A stretch of 23,076 nt of DNA from an uncultured Prevotella sp. (GTDB taxonomy: Bacteria > Bacteroidota > Bacteroidia > Bacteroidales > Bacteroidaceae), in NCBI GenBank assembly GCA_934230685.1, contig CAKQFF010000014.1:1-23076 (forward strand), in the 5' to 3' direction. The position numbers were made by a program, and so were the translations under genes. The notes beneath the pieces were generated by a model. It searched no databases. It worked only from the letters and a program-made list of their open reading frames with translations, and was not told the origin of the DNA. Below, piece after piece: positions 1-7,456 of the stretch. Each line of letters begins with the position of its first letter. Position 1 is the first letter of the stretch.

Positions 1-74
1 AAAACACAAAACTCACAATTGCGACCACGTCGCAACAATTCAAAACTCAAAACTCAAAATTCAAAACTCATAAT
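1..74. repeat. Heptamer repeat element 1 with mini-hairpin upstream of sufD
   Basis: A perfect 7-bp hairpin (TTGCGAC at 19-25, GTCGCAA at 29-35, 3-nt loop) is followed by four tandem heptamers, CAAAACT twice, CAAAATT and CAAAACT, at 41-68. The last unit ends 6 nt before the sufD start. The left side, with similar A-rich sequence, is cut by the window edge. The same design of 7-bp units, here with a small GC hairpin, recurs at 1416-1564 and 16644-16783 with different unit sequences. No gene is seen here, and the upstream gene (probably sufC) lies outside the window. Confidence 0.75.
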
Positions 75-1418
75 ATGAATAGCGAAAAACAATATATCGA
101 TCTCTACCGCGAATGTCGTCAGCAGATATGCGACCATAGCGCAGACGCACTCAATGCTGTGCGCAACGCTGCCTTTGCCGACTTCGAGCGAATGGGATTC
201 CCCTCGCGCAAGGTGGAGAGATACAAATACACAACCATCGACAGTCTCTTTGAGCCTAACTATGGTTTGAACATCAACCGTATTGAGGTGCCGGTTGACC
301 CTTACAAGGCATTCAAATGCGACGTGCCCAACCTTAGCACATCGCTCTACTTTATTGTCAACGACCAGTTCCGTTCCGCCTTGCAACCCAAGGAAAACTT
401 GCCTGAGGGTGTCGTTGTCACCTCTCTTGCCGAATATGCAAAGGAGAACCCAGAGTTTGTGGCTAAGCACTATGCCCAACTTGCCAAGACCAATGAGGAT
501 GCCATCACGGCTCTCAACACCATGTTGGCACAGGACGGACTGCTTGTATACGTCAAGAAGAATGTCATTGTCGACAAGACAGTGCAGGTGATAAACATTC
601 TGCGCTCAAATGTAGCCCTTATGGTGAACCGCCGTGTGCTTATTGTCATGGAGGAAGGAGCAAGTGCTAAGTTCCTCTTCTGCGACCATGCAGCCGACGA
701 CTTGCAGTTCCTCACAACCCAAGTTATCGAGGCTTACGTGGGAGCCAACGCCTCGCTCGACCTCTATTGCATGGAGGAGACCCACTACAAGAACACTCGC
801 GTGTCTAACGTATATGTTGAGCAGCAGCGCAACTCACGCTTCAACCACAACGTCATTACCCTTCACAACGGAGTCACACGCAACCGTCTTGACGTGCAAC
901 TCAAGGGTGAGGGAGCAGAGTGTTGGTGCAATGGCTGCGTGATAGCCGACAAGACTCAGCATGTAGACAACAATACTCTCATAGACCATCAGGTGAGCCA
1001 CTGCACAAGTCATGAGCTATATAAATATGTGCTTGACGACAAGTCTACCGGTGCCTTTGCTGGCAGAGTGCTTGTGCGTCATGGTGCACAGAAGACAATA
1101 AGCGAGGAAGTAAACCAGAACCTTTGCGCCACCAAGCAGGCACGTATGTACACTCAGCCTATGCTTGAGATATATGCCGACGACGTAAAGTGTTCTCACG
1201 GTTCCACTGTTGGTCAGCTCAATGATGCAGCCCTCTTCTATATGCGTCAGCGTGGCATCAGCGAGAAGGAAGCCAAGCTGTTGCTTGAGTTTGCCTTCAT
1301 CAACGAGGTAATCGACAAGATACAGCTTGAGCCTCTGCGCGACCGTCTGCACTATCTTGTGGAGAAACGTTTCCGTGGTGAGCTGAGCAAATGCGAGGGA
1401 TGCAAAATGTGTAAGTAA
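75..1418 (+). CDS. sufD: SufD, Fe-S cluster assembly scaffold component
   Basis: SufD pairs with SufB and the ATPase SufC in the cytosolic scaffold that builds Fe-S clusters from sulfur delivered by SufS. The 447-residue length fits the family. The C-terminal SufB/SufD core is recognisable from the CSHGSTVGQL motif (C373, H375), then the helical FYMRQRGIS and LLEFAFINEV segments. H375 probably matches the conserved SufD histidine near this motif. An unusual C-x2-C-x2-C tail (C440, C443, C446) ends the protein one residue before the stop. The ATG follows a heptamer repeat with no clear Shine-Dalgarno, which is normal for Bacteroidetes. sufS follows 154 nt later on the same strand, so they are probably one operon. 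The N-terminal half is less conserved, as is typical of SufD, and SufB would be much more similar throughout and usually longer. Confidence 0.95.
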   Translation: MNSEKQYIDLYRECRQQICDHSADALNAVRNAAFADFERMGFPSRKVERYKYTTIDSLFEPNYGLNINRIEVPVDPYKAFKCDVPNLSTSLYFIVNDQFRSALQPKENLPEGVVVTSLAEYAKENPEFVAKHYAQLAKTNEDAITALNTMLAQDGLLVYVKKNVIVDKTVQVINILRSNVALMVNRRVLIVMEEGASAKFLFCDHAADDLQFLTTQVIEAYVGANASLDLYCMEETHYKNTRVSNVYVEQQRNSRFNHNVITLHNGVTRNRLDVQLKGEGAECWCNGCVIADKTQHVDNNTLIDHQVSHCTSHELYKYVLDDKSTGAFAGRVLVRHGAQKTISEEVNQNLCATKQARMYTQPMLEIYADDVKCSHGSTVGQLNDAALFYMRQRGISEKEAKLLLEFAFINEVIDKIQLEPLRDRLHYLVEKRFRGELSKCEGCKMCK

Positions 1419-1564
1419 AAGAGAAAAGTAAAAAGAGAAAAGTGAAAAATCCAAATGTTTAGCAGAGTATACCATTTGATTTTTCACTTTTCACTTTTCT
1501 CTTTTCCCTTTTAATTTTCCACTTTTCCCTCTTAATTTTTCACTTTTCCCTTTTCACTTTTCAC
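1416..1564. repeat. Heptamer repeat element 2 forming a long inverted repeat between sufD and sufS
   Basis: The left arm consists of 7-bp purine units (GAAAAGT at 1423 and 1437, GAAAAAT at 1444) that begin at the sufD stop codon. The right arm is an uninterrupted run of twelve 7-bp units from 1481 to 1564, mostly TTTTCAC or TTTTCCC with variants such as TTTTAAT. The two arms are complementary, and CAAATG at 1452-1457 pairs with CATTTG at 1473-1478 to close the stem. The element ends 8 nt before the sufS ATG, so it fills the whole intergenic gap. It could act as an RNA structure, a transcription attenuator or simply a repeat; function is unknown. Confidence 0.8.
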
Positions 1565-1572
1565 TTAAAAAC

Positions 1573-2787
1573 ATGTATGATATAAATAAAGTCCGCAGCG
1601 ACTTCCCTATCCTTTCGCGCACTGTCTACGACCGTCCACTCGTATATCTCGACAATGCGGCTACTACACAGAAGCCGTTGTGCGTGCTCGACGCCATGCG
1701 CGAGGAATATCTCAACGCCAATGCCAATGTGCATCGTGGCGTACATTATCTGTCACAGCGTGCTACCGACCTTCATGAGGCGGCACGCGAGACTGTGCGT
1801 CGTTTCATCAATGCTCCTAAGGTAGAGGAGATAATCTTCACTCGAGGCACAACAGAGAGCATCAACCTCGTGGTGTCTTCCTTCTGCGAAGGCTTCATGA
1901 CCGAGGGCGACGAGGTTATCGTGTCGGTAATGGAGCATCATTCCAACATTGTGCCTTGGCAGCTACAGGCGGCTAAGCGTGGCATTGCCCTTAAGGTAAT
2001 CCCTATGGACGACTCTGGCAAGCTCGACATGGAGGCCTACGAGCGGCTGTTCTCCGACAAGACCAAGATTGTGAGCATTGCCCATGTGAGCAACACGCTC
2101 GGCACAGTGAACCCCGTCAACGACATCATACGCATTGCCCATGAGCATGGAGTGCCTGTATTGGTGGATGGAGCACAGTCTACTCCTCACTTCGCTGTAG
2201 ATGTTCAAGCAATGGATTGCGACTTCTTCGCTTTCTCTGGCCATAAGATATATGGTCCTACCGGCATTGGAGTGCTATATGGCAAGGAAGAATGGCTCGA
2301 CCGTATGCCGCCTTATCAGGGTGGTGGCGAGATGATAGAGAGTGTTAGCTTCGAGAAAACCACATTCGAGAAGTTGCCATTCAAGTTTGAGGCAGGCACT
2401 CCCGACTATGTTGCCACCCACGGACTTGCTACAGCCATCGACTATGTGTCGGCTCTTGGCATGGACAATATTGCCCGTCATGAGCATGAGCTCACCGACT
2501 ATTGCATGACTCAGTTGGCAGAGATTCCCGACATGCATCTTTATGGAACCACCGAGGGCAAGGATGCCGTAGTGTCGTTCCTCGTTGGCAATATCCATCA
2601 TCTCGACATGGGCACTCTGCTCGACCGTCTTGGCATTGCCGTTCGCACGGGTCATCATTGCGCCCAACCAGTGATGGATCGTCTTGGAGTTCAGGGTGTA
2701 GTGCGAGCGTCGTTCGCTCTCTACAACACAAAAGAAGAGGTTGACGCTCTTGTTGCTGGCATCAAGCGTGTCAGTCAAATGTTCTAA
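1573..2787 (+). CDS. sufS: SufS, cysteine desulfurase (group II)
   Basis: This is a PLP-dependent enzyme that removes sulfur from cysteine as a persulfide and passes it to the SUF scaffold. At 404 residues it has the full family length. Visible motifs are YLDNAATTQKP near residue 25, the PLP-lysine motif FSGHKIYGPTG with K225, and the RTGHHCAQP motif with the catalytic cysteine C363, which marks the SufS-like group II rather than NifS/IscS. It lies directly after sufD in the same direction, separated only by repeat element 2. In many Bacteroidetes a SufE-like protein or SufU accepts the sulfur; neither is in this window. The ATG at 1573 gives the expected N-terminus (DFPILSR), so the start is well supported. 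Confidence 0.96.
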   Translation: MYDINKVRSDFPILSRTVYDRPLVYLDNAATTQKPLCVLDAMREEYLNANANVHRGVHYLSQRATDLHEAARETVRRFINAPKVEEIIFTRGTTESINLVVSSFCEGFMTEGDEVIVSVMEHHSNIVPWQLQAAKRGIALKVIPMDDSGKLDMEAYERLFSDKTKIVSIAHVSNTLGTVNPVNDIIRIAHEHGVPVLVDGAQSTPHFAVDVQAMDCDFFAFSGHKIYGPTGIGVLYGKEEWLDRMPPYQGGGEMIESVSFEKTTFEKLPFKFEAGTPDYVATHGLATAIDYVSALGMDNIARHEHELTDYCMTQLAEIPDMHLYGTTEGKDAVVSFLVGNIHHLDMGTLLDRLGIAVRTGHHCAQPVMDRLGVQGVVRASFALYNTKEEVDALVAGIKRVSQMF

Positions 2788-2802
2788 AAAACCGCTATCT
2801 TT

Positions 2803-2886
2803 CTACTGGCAATAGATAAAAATGTCTTGTTTTATCTATTGCCAGTAGATAAATTCATCTATTTTTGTTTGGTGGCAATAGATAAA
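2803..2886. promoter_or_regulatory. Cluster of TAGATAAA motifs with a 19-bp perfect inverted repeat
   Basis: A perfect 19-bp inverted repeat (arms 2803-2821 and 2830-2848, 8-nt loop) starts 16 nt after the sufS stop. The octamer TAGATAAA occurs at 2813-2820, reversed at 2831-2838, and forward again at 2846-2853 and 2879-2886. The last copy lies between the -33 and -7 boxes of the downstream ATPase promoter, where a bound protein would be expected to block RNA polymerase. The inverted repeat might alternatively end suf transcription, but no U-run follows it directly. The operator role is an inference from position. Confidence 0.55.
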
Positions 2887-2899
2887 TTTCATATTTTTG
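2868..2899 (+). promoter_or_regulatory. Bacteroidetes-type promoter of the ATPase gene
   Basis: TTTG at 2868-2871 and TATTTTTG at 2892-2899 are 20 nt apart, matching the known Bacteroidetes consensus TTTG-N19/20-TAnnTTTG. Transcription would start near 2905, downstream of the possible TTG start at 2897. This supports translation from the ATG at 2924 with a leader of about 20 nt. Confidence 0.65.
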
Positions 2900-2923
2900 T
2901 ATCTGAATCAAAACCAAACAGCC

Positions 2924-4192
2924 ATGCAGAAAGAAATATTCAAGACTCTTATTAAGGAGGGACAAGCCGACATCCAGTATGTGGAGCTTTACCACCGCCC
3001 ATTCGATTTTGAAGAGCAGGGACGTTATGTACTTGTCGGAATAAGACAAGCAGGCAAGTCGTATTTGTTATATCAACGCGCAAAACAACTCCTTAAGGAA
3101 GGTCATGACATCAAGGAGATTGTATATATCAATTTCGACGACGAGCGTCTTTTGGGAATGAAAGCCGAAGATTTCGACTTGATATTGCAGGCTTACAATG
3201 CGATGTTCACCTGCAAGCCTATCCTTTTCTTTGATGAGATACAAAACATTGACGGATGGGAACATTTTGCCCGTAGGCTTGCCAACCAAAAATACATGGT
3301 GTTTATCACAGGCTCCAACGCCAAGATGTTGAGCCGCGACATAGCTACAACATTAGGAGCACGATATTTCGACGAGAAGGTGTTTCCTTATTCCTTCAAC
3401 GAATACTTGGGAGCTAACAATATTCAACTGGAAGAAGGGTGGACGTATGGGAGACAGAAGAATATTGTACAACAGTATTTCGCAGAATATTTCAAGTGGG
3501 GTGGGTTTCCTGAGCTTTTGATCTACCACAACAAGCGCCATTGGCTCAATGGACTTTACGACAAGATTGTGCTTGGCGACATTATACAAAGAAACAACAT
3601 AAAGAACGACCACGCATTGCGTCTTGCCGTCAAACGACTTGCCGAGAACATCATGCAGCCTACTGCCTACAACCGTCTTGCAAACATGGTGAAGAGTACT
3701 GGTGTATCCACCAACACATCGTCGATTATTGAGTACATACAGCACATCAAAGACGCTTGCCTGATGTTCACACTCGACAACCACGCATCTAAATTTGCCG
3801 AGAAGGAGACAGCCAAGAAGCATTACTTCATCGACAATGGTTTGCTGAGTATTTTCCTGTCCGACAACTATGCACCATTACTGGAGAATCTATGTGCCAT
3901 AGCTCTATACAAAAGGTATAACAAAGATACGGAGATGCCACGCCTGTATTACTACAACCGTAATATAGAGGTTGACTTCTTTGTTCCTGATGAAGCCTTG
4001 GCCATACAAGCCTCCTATAGCATATCCGACCATGAGACACGAAGAAGAGAAACTGCTGCACTTGCAGCACTCAACAAACTGTATCCTCTGAAGAAAGCCC
4101 TTATTGTAACTTACGATGAGGAAGAAACTATAGAGATGGACGGAATGACAATTGAAGTGACACCTGCCTGGAAATGGCTTACTACATTTTAG
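2924..4192 (+). CDS. AAA-family ATPase with DUF4143-type C-terminal domain
   Basis: The protein has 422 residues from the ATG. Walker A is GIRQAGKS (39-46, K45), Walker B is ILFFDE (100-105, D104/E105), and a sensor-1-like ITGSNAKML follows near 128-136. This fits the AAA_14 core. The C-terminal half resembles DUF4143, and its end (EVDFF, then IQASYSI, then a basic helix and LIVTYDEEETI) has the order of a PD-(D/E)XK-like fold, although the usual lysine after the second motif is not evident, so nuclease activity is doubtful. The role of this abundant bacterial and archaeal family is unknown. A TTG at 2897 would extend the frame by nine residues but lies within the -7 promoter box, so the ATG is preferred. 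It has its own promoter and terminator and looks like a self-contained cassette inserted between suf and the SusCD locus. Confidence 0.88.
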   Translation: MQKEIFKTLIKEGQADIQYVELYHRPFDFEEQGRYVLVGIRQAGKSYLLYQRAKQLLKEGHDIKEIVYINFDDERLLGMKAEDFDLILQAYNAMFTCKPILFFDEIQNIDGWEHFARRLANQKYMVFITGSNAKMLSRDIATTLGARYFDEKVFPYSFNEYLGANNIQLEEGWTYGRQKNIVQQYFAEYFKWGGFPELLIYHNKRHWLNGLYDKIVLGDIIQRNNIKNDHALRLAVKRLAENIMQPTAYNRLANMVKSTGVSTNTSSIIEYIQHIKDACLMFTLDNHASKFAEKETAKKHYFIDNGLLSIFLSDNYAPLLENLCAIALYKRYNKDTEMPRLYYYNRNIEVDFFVPDEALAIQASYSISDHETRRRETAALAALNKLYPLKKALIVTYDEEETIEMDGMTIEVTPAWKWLTTF

Positions 4193-4264
4193 TCTGTATA
4201 TATAATATATAATAAGGTGTGCCAAGAATTCTTGGCACACCTTATTTATATTATATATACAGAC
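4192..4264. terminator. 73-nt near-perfect palindrome, bidirectional terminator candidate
   Basis: The arms (4192-4228 and 4229-4264) are complementary over their full length apart from one extra base, centred on GAATTC with the stem core AAGGTGTGCCAAG. It starts at the last base of the ATPase stop codon and ends 4 nt from the stop of the convergent protease gene. Placement between two converging genes, with A/T-rich outer arms around a GC-rich inner stem, fits a terminator acting on both strands. Confidence 0.8.
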
Positions 4265-4268
4265 GCTA

Positions 4269-6383
4269 TTACTTAATCACCTTCTTGCCACCAACGATGT
4301 AGAGACCCTTGCCCATAGCGTTGATGTCGTTGCCCAAGAAGCGACCGTCAATAGAGAACACGCGAGAGTCGCGCTTGGCGTTTGTAGAAGTATGGATACC
4401 CTCGATGCCTGATGCGCCATTCTCCTGAATAATCACTTCGTCGAGGAACCAACGCTTCTCACCCTGGAAAGTGATGGTGAACTCACCGTTGCCCTTTACT
4501 GTAGTAGAGTATTCAGTCCATTCGCCCTTCTTCATTGTAAACTCAGTCTCACCGAGTGTTACGCCATCCGAAGCCGAAAGCACAAGCTTTTCACCATCGG
4601 TGCCGTAAGGAGCAGCCTTGAATGTGAACTTAGCCTCACCGTTGAGCTTGAGAGTAGGAGTAGTCACCTTAGCCTGTGTATCAGAAGTCATACCGATACG
4701 TGCGCACTGGCTGGCACCCTTCATAAACGTACCGTCCCATCCGTCTACATCAGCCAAGAAGTTGCCCATGGCAAAGTTCTTCTCCAGCGACTTAGGAGCG
4801 AAGCGACCATCGTTGCCGCCAGTACCCTGACACTTGTCGAAGGTCTCATGTATTACATATCCCTCCTGCGACGAACCGAGGTTGTAGTTGGTAAAGGTGA
4901 ACGAAGCCAAACCATCAGTCATCTTCATGTTTGTGAACGCGATGTTCATATTCTTCGATCCGTCAACATTAGCAGTGTTAGTGCTTGTGGCAGGCGAAGT
5001 AGAGTTAGACAGTGTAGCCTTGGCAATAGAGTTGCCCCACGGGTCGCCAGCCTCATTGCTTGTCGACTTCATTCCGTCGGCAGGGATAATGGTTATACGC
5101 TCGAATGTGTTCTGAGATGGACGATTGGTGTTAGGAATATTCTGGTCCCATATATATTGGTCGTAAGTGATATGGTTCACCAAGATGCCCGAAGCAGCAA
5201 GCTGTGCGTCCCATCCTGCTCTCTGGCGGTTCTCCAATATGTAGTACTCGTTCTTGTTGCCAGGATTGTAGAAGATGTAAGCGTCGCCACCGTCGGCCAC
5301 GGGCTTAATGTCGGAGAAGCTTGCATTGTCGTGAAGCACCACTGGCTCAATCCATCCAGCCACCCACTTCTCGTAGGCAGTGTAACCCGCAGGTACAAAC
5401 TGATTGCCATTGTAGCTGCCTGAGCACATGAGGTCCCAAGTGCCCATGCCATAGAAACCATTATAGTCTACGTCGTAGGCATCAGGATAGCCAAGGCAGT
5501 GAGAGAACTCATGGCAGATAGTGCCTATACCAGCAACGGCAGTCTTCGAGCTAAGCTCATTTGAGCAGGCATACACACTGACACGCTTGCCACCGTAAGA
5601 CTTTGAAGGATAAATCTGCGACTTGTGCGGCCAGATAGTCTCATCACCGCCACCGGTAGCCTCGCCTTCGCCAGCATAAATCACATACACCATTTCCACT
5701 GTTCCATCGTTGTCCCAGTCATAAGGCGAGAAGTCAACACCAGCACGTGCAGCAGCCTGACAAGCTCCAGTGACAATTCCCTGAGCATTCTTGTCGTAGA
5801 GGCGGTTGCCATTGGCATCGGTGACATTCTCACCGTAAGAAGCCACATTGGCAAGCTGATAAGGACCTACAACGTCGAAGTCGATATTGAACTGTCCGTT
5901 GCTCTGAGCGCTGAAATAGTCGGACACACTGCCCTTGAACTTACCCTCATTGAATCCCTTCTCGTTGGCTACACGCTTGTAGAAAGCAAGCGGGTCGTCC
6001 ATAGAGAACTTCTTGTCGGAAAATTCAACGAGCAATATAAGGCAACGCTTGTTGCCCTTATAGGCAGACTTCTTTGAGCCGGCAGCCTTCTTAACACGCA
6101 TAGCACCATCAGACACATTGGCAGCGGCAGTGCGCAATTCCACGCTGCGCTTTACCAGCTGATCCATGTCAGCCATCTGCAAATAATTATCGGCATTCAC
6201 TGTGTATCGGTTGCCATCAGCATCCTGCCAATAGTGCATAAACTCATCACCACGGAGTTCCACTTTTATCTCCGTGCCATTGGCGAGCTTCATAGTGCGC
6301 CAAATACCACGCTGTGCCGGGATTGCGTTAGCTGTAAGAGCTGCCGCAAAAGCAAGCGCAAGAGTAAAGATTTTTGTTTTCAT
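4269..6383 (-). CDS. Secreted M6-family metalloprotease with C-terminal sorting-type tail
   Basis: This is a predicted extracellular zinc endopeptidase of 704 residues. A signal peptide covers about residues 1-20 (ending TANA). A prodomain-like segment with HYWQDADGNRYTV precedes the M6 catalytic domain (about 110-430), whose zinc motif HEFSH gives H291, E292 and H295, followed by GYPDAYD and YGMGTWDLMCSG, typical of InhA-like M6 peptidases. About 520-655 is a jelly-roll, cleaved-adhesin-like domain. The end (VFSIDGRF, then KGLYIVGGKKVIK) resembles a type IX secretion C-terminal signal; I infer export by that route. It is the last gene on this strand after susC, susD and a Calx-beta lipoprotein, but a terminator-like hairpin separates it from them, and no clear promoter of its own is visible in the 49 nt left. 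The substrate is unknown; host or dietary protein is plausible. Confidence 0.9.
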   Translation of the reverse strand: MKTKIFTLALAFAAALTANAIPAQRGIWRTMKLANGTEIKVELRGDEFMHYWQDADGNRYTVNADNYLQMADMDQLVKRSVELRTAAANVSDGAMRVKKAAGSKKSAYKGNKRCLILLVEFSDKKFSMDDPLAFYKRVANEKGFNEGKFKGSVSDYFSAQSNGQFNIDFDVVGPYQLANVASYGENVTDANGNRLYDKNAQGIVTGACQAAARAGVDFSPYDWDNDGTVEMVYVIYAGEGEATGGGDETIWPHKSQIYPSKSYGGKRVSVYACSNELSSKTAVAGIGTICHEFSHCLGYPDAYDVDYNGFYGMGTWDLMCSGSYNGNQFVPAGYTAYEKWVAGWIEPVVLHDNASFSDIKPVADGGDAYIFYNPGNKNEYYILENRQRAGWDAQLAASGILVNHITYDQYIWDQNIPNTNRPSQNTFERITIIPADGMKSTSNEAGDPWGNSIAKATLSNSTSPATSTNTANVDGSKNMNIAFTNMKMTDGLASFTFTNYNLGSSQEGYVIHETFDKCQGTGGNDGRFAPKSLEKNFAMGNFLADVDGWDGTFMKGASQCARIGMTSDTQAKVTTPTLKLNGEAKFTFKAAPYGTDGEKLVLSASDGVTLGETEFTMKKGEWTEYSTTVKGNGEFTITFQGEKRWFLDEVIIQENGASGIEGIHTSTNAKRDSRVFSIDGRFLGNDINAMGKGLYIVGGKKVIK

Positions 6384-6432
6384 AAGTACTTAGTAACCTT
6401 ATTTTTAATGATTGATTGTTAGTTAAACGCAC

Positions 6433-6480
6433 AAAAAGGAGAGTGACATCCCCTTTGACGGGGATGTCAAACTCTCCTTT
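6433..6480 (-). terminator. Intrinsic terminator between Calx-beta lipoprotein and M6 protease
   Basis: A strong hairpin pairs 6435-6453 with 6460-6480 (core GACATCCCC with GGGGATGTC, a 2-nt bulge in one arm). Read on the - strand, the stem is followed by TTTTTGTG, giving a short U-run. This would stop or reduce transcription entering the protease gene, so protease expression may depend on read-through or on a weak unseen promoter. A smaller palindrome, CCAGAAATATTCTGG, lies at 6492-6506. Confidence 0.65.
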
Positions 6481-6529
6481 ACCTGTTATATCCAGAAATA
6501 TTCTGGTATTTTTGGATTTATTTGCATTA

Positions 6530-7420
6530 TTACTTCTTGGTCATGGTTATGTTCGAGATCTCAAACCAACCACCCTTGTGAGCATCGCTGCTGTCGAACA
6601 CACCACCATAGAGTGTACCCTCGTCGAAGGTAATAGTCTTGAAGTCATCCGACCATGTACCGTAAATAGGATCTTCGCTAAGCTGATTGCCTGCTACACT
6701 GTAGAGACGTACGTTGCAAACGCCCAAGCCAGTGAAGTTAACACCTTCTGCAAAGTTATACTGTCCGAGGTAGTCGAAAGCAACAGAACCCTTGCCGGTT
6801 GCCTTGTCATAGTCATAAGACAATTTAGCGGTAGTCCACTGGTAACCAATCATACCTGTGATATACAGAACCTTGTTGTAGTCCTTGTCATTTTCGTCGG
6901 TAGCACCAACTACCTTGACATCCCACTTAGTAGGAGCATCGTTAAAGGTACAATTCATTACCCAAGAGCCCTGAAGCTTCTCGTAGAACTCAGAGTCATT
7001 GTCGCGCAATGTGATTGCTGTAGTGGCATTGCTGCCTACAGTAGCACCCTTGGCACTAACAATAGAAATCGCGAAAGTGCGGTCCTCATTGATGTCATTA
7101 TCGTCTACACACTCCAACTCAACGTTTCCGATGCTATCAGAAATAGTGATAGTCTTGGTGGTGATGTAGTAGTTTACGTTCTCCTTTGCAGGATTAGAGC
7201 CTGTCTCTTCCACCTTAACAGTTACTGACACAGGACCGTTAGCCTCGCCCTCTACCTTAATAGGTACTTTAACGACACCTACACTCTCCTTAAAGCGCAA
7301 AGACTCGTTCTCCATGCTCACGGTAACACCGCTTTTGCTGTTCCATGACTCGTCATCCTCAGAGCAAGAACCCATAAAGGCGACAACAGCCAACAGCATA
7401 AATAATTTAATATATTTCAT
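6530..7420 (-). CDS. Surface lipoprotein with Calx-beta domain, SusCD partner
   Basis: The 296-residue protein has a lipoprotein signal with lipobox cysteine C19. SEDDE follows the cysteine, an acidic stretch that in Bacteroidetes acts as a lipoprotein export signal to the cell surface. Residues of about 30-140 look like a Calx-beta domain: a SVGVVKVPIKV strand, a VNYYITTKTITI strand, the acidic VDDNDINEDRTF motif and a final TLRDND. The C-terminal half (about 150-296) is beta-rich and lacks a recognised family; it could be a lipocalin-like ligand-binding module. It follows susD by 36 nt and is surely in the same operon, where such third-position lipoproteins usually act as surface binding proteins (SusE/F-like position, no clear sequence kinship). 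The ligand is unknown. Confidence 0.82.
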   Translation of the reverse strand: MKYIKLFMLLAVVAFMGSCSEDDESWNSKSGVTVSMENESLRFKESVGVVKVPIKVEGEANGPVSVTVKVEETGSNPAKENVNYYITTKTITISDSIGNVELECVDDNDINEDRTFAISIVSAKGATVGSNATTAITLRDNDSEFYEKLQGSWVMNCTFNDAPTKWDVKVVGATDENDKDYNKVLYITGMIGYQWTTAKLSYDYDKATGKGSVAFDYLGQYNFAEGVNFTGLGVCNVRLYSVAGNQLSEDPIYGTWSDDFKTITFDEGTLYGGVFDSSDAHKGGWFEISNITMTKK

Positions 7421-7456
7421 ACGAAAGATAGTTCTTTAATGTTTATACAACAATTA

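Noticed and set aside
54..479. Long antisense frames across conserved genes (also 20314-21195 and 17791-18507)
   Set aside because: They are fully inside well-supported genes on the other strand and show no family features, so they are coding shadows.
1416..1564. CRISPR-like array
   Set aside because: Units are 7 bp and contiguous without spacers, and no cas gene is present; the 21-bp tandem at 16791-16853 also lacks spacers.
2803..2848. The 19-bp inverted repeat as a simple suf terminator
   Set aside because: No T-run follows the stem on the + strand, and the same motif recurs in the downstream promoter spacer, so a regulatory site is favoured; termination is not excluded.
2897..2923. TTG start giving the ATPase nine more residues
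   Set aside because: The TTG forms the end of the -7 promoter box and would lie upstream of the predicted transcript start; the ATG at 2924 gives a normal N-terminus.
2924..4192. ATPase as part of a toxin-antitoxin or defence pair
   Set aside because: No partner gene is adjacent: suf genes lie upstream and a convergent protease gene downstream.
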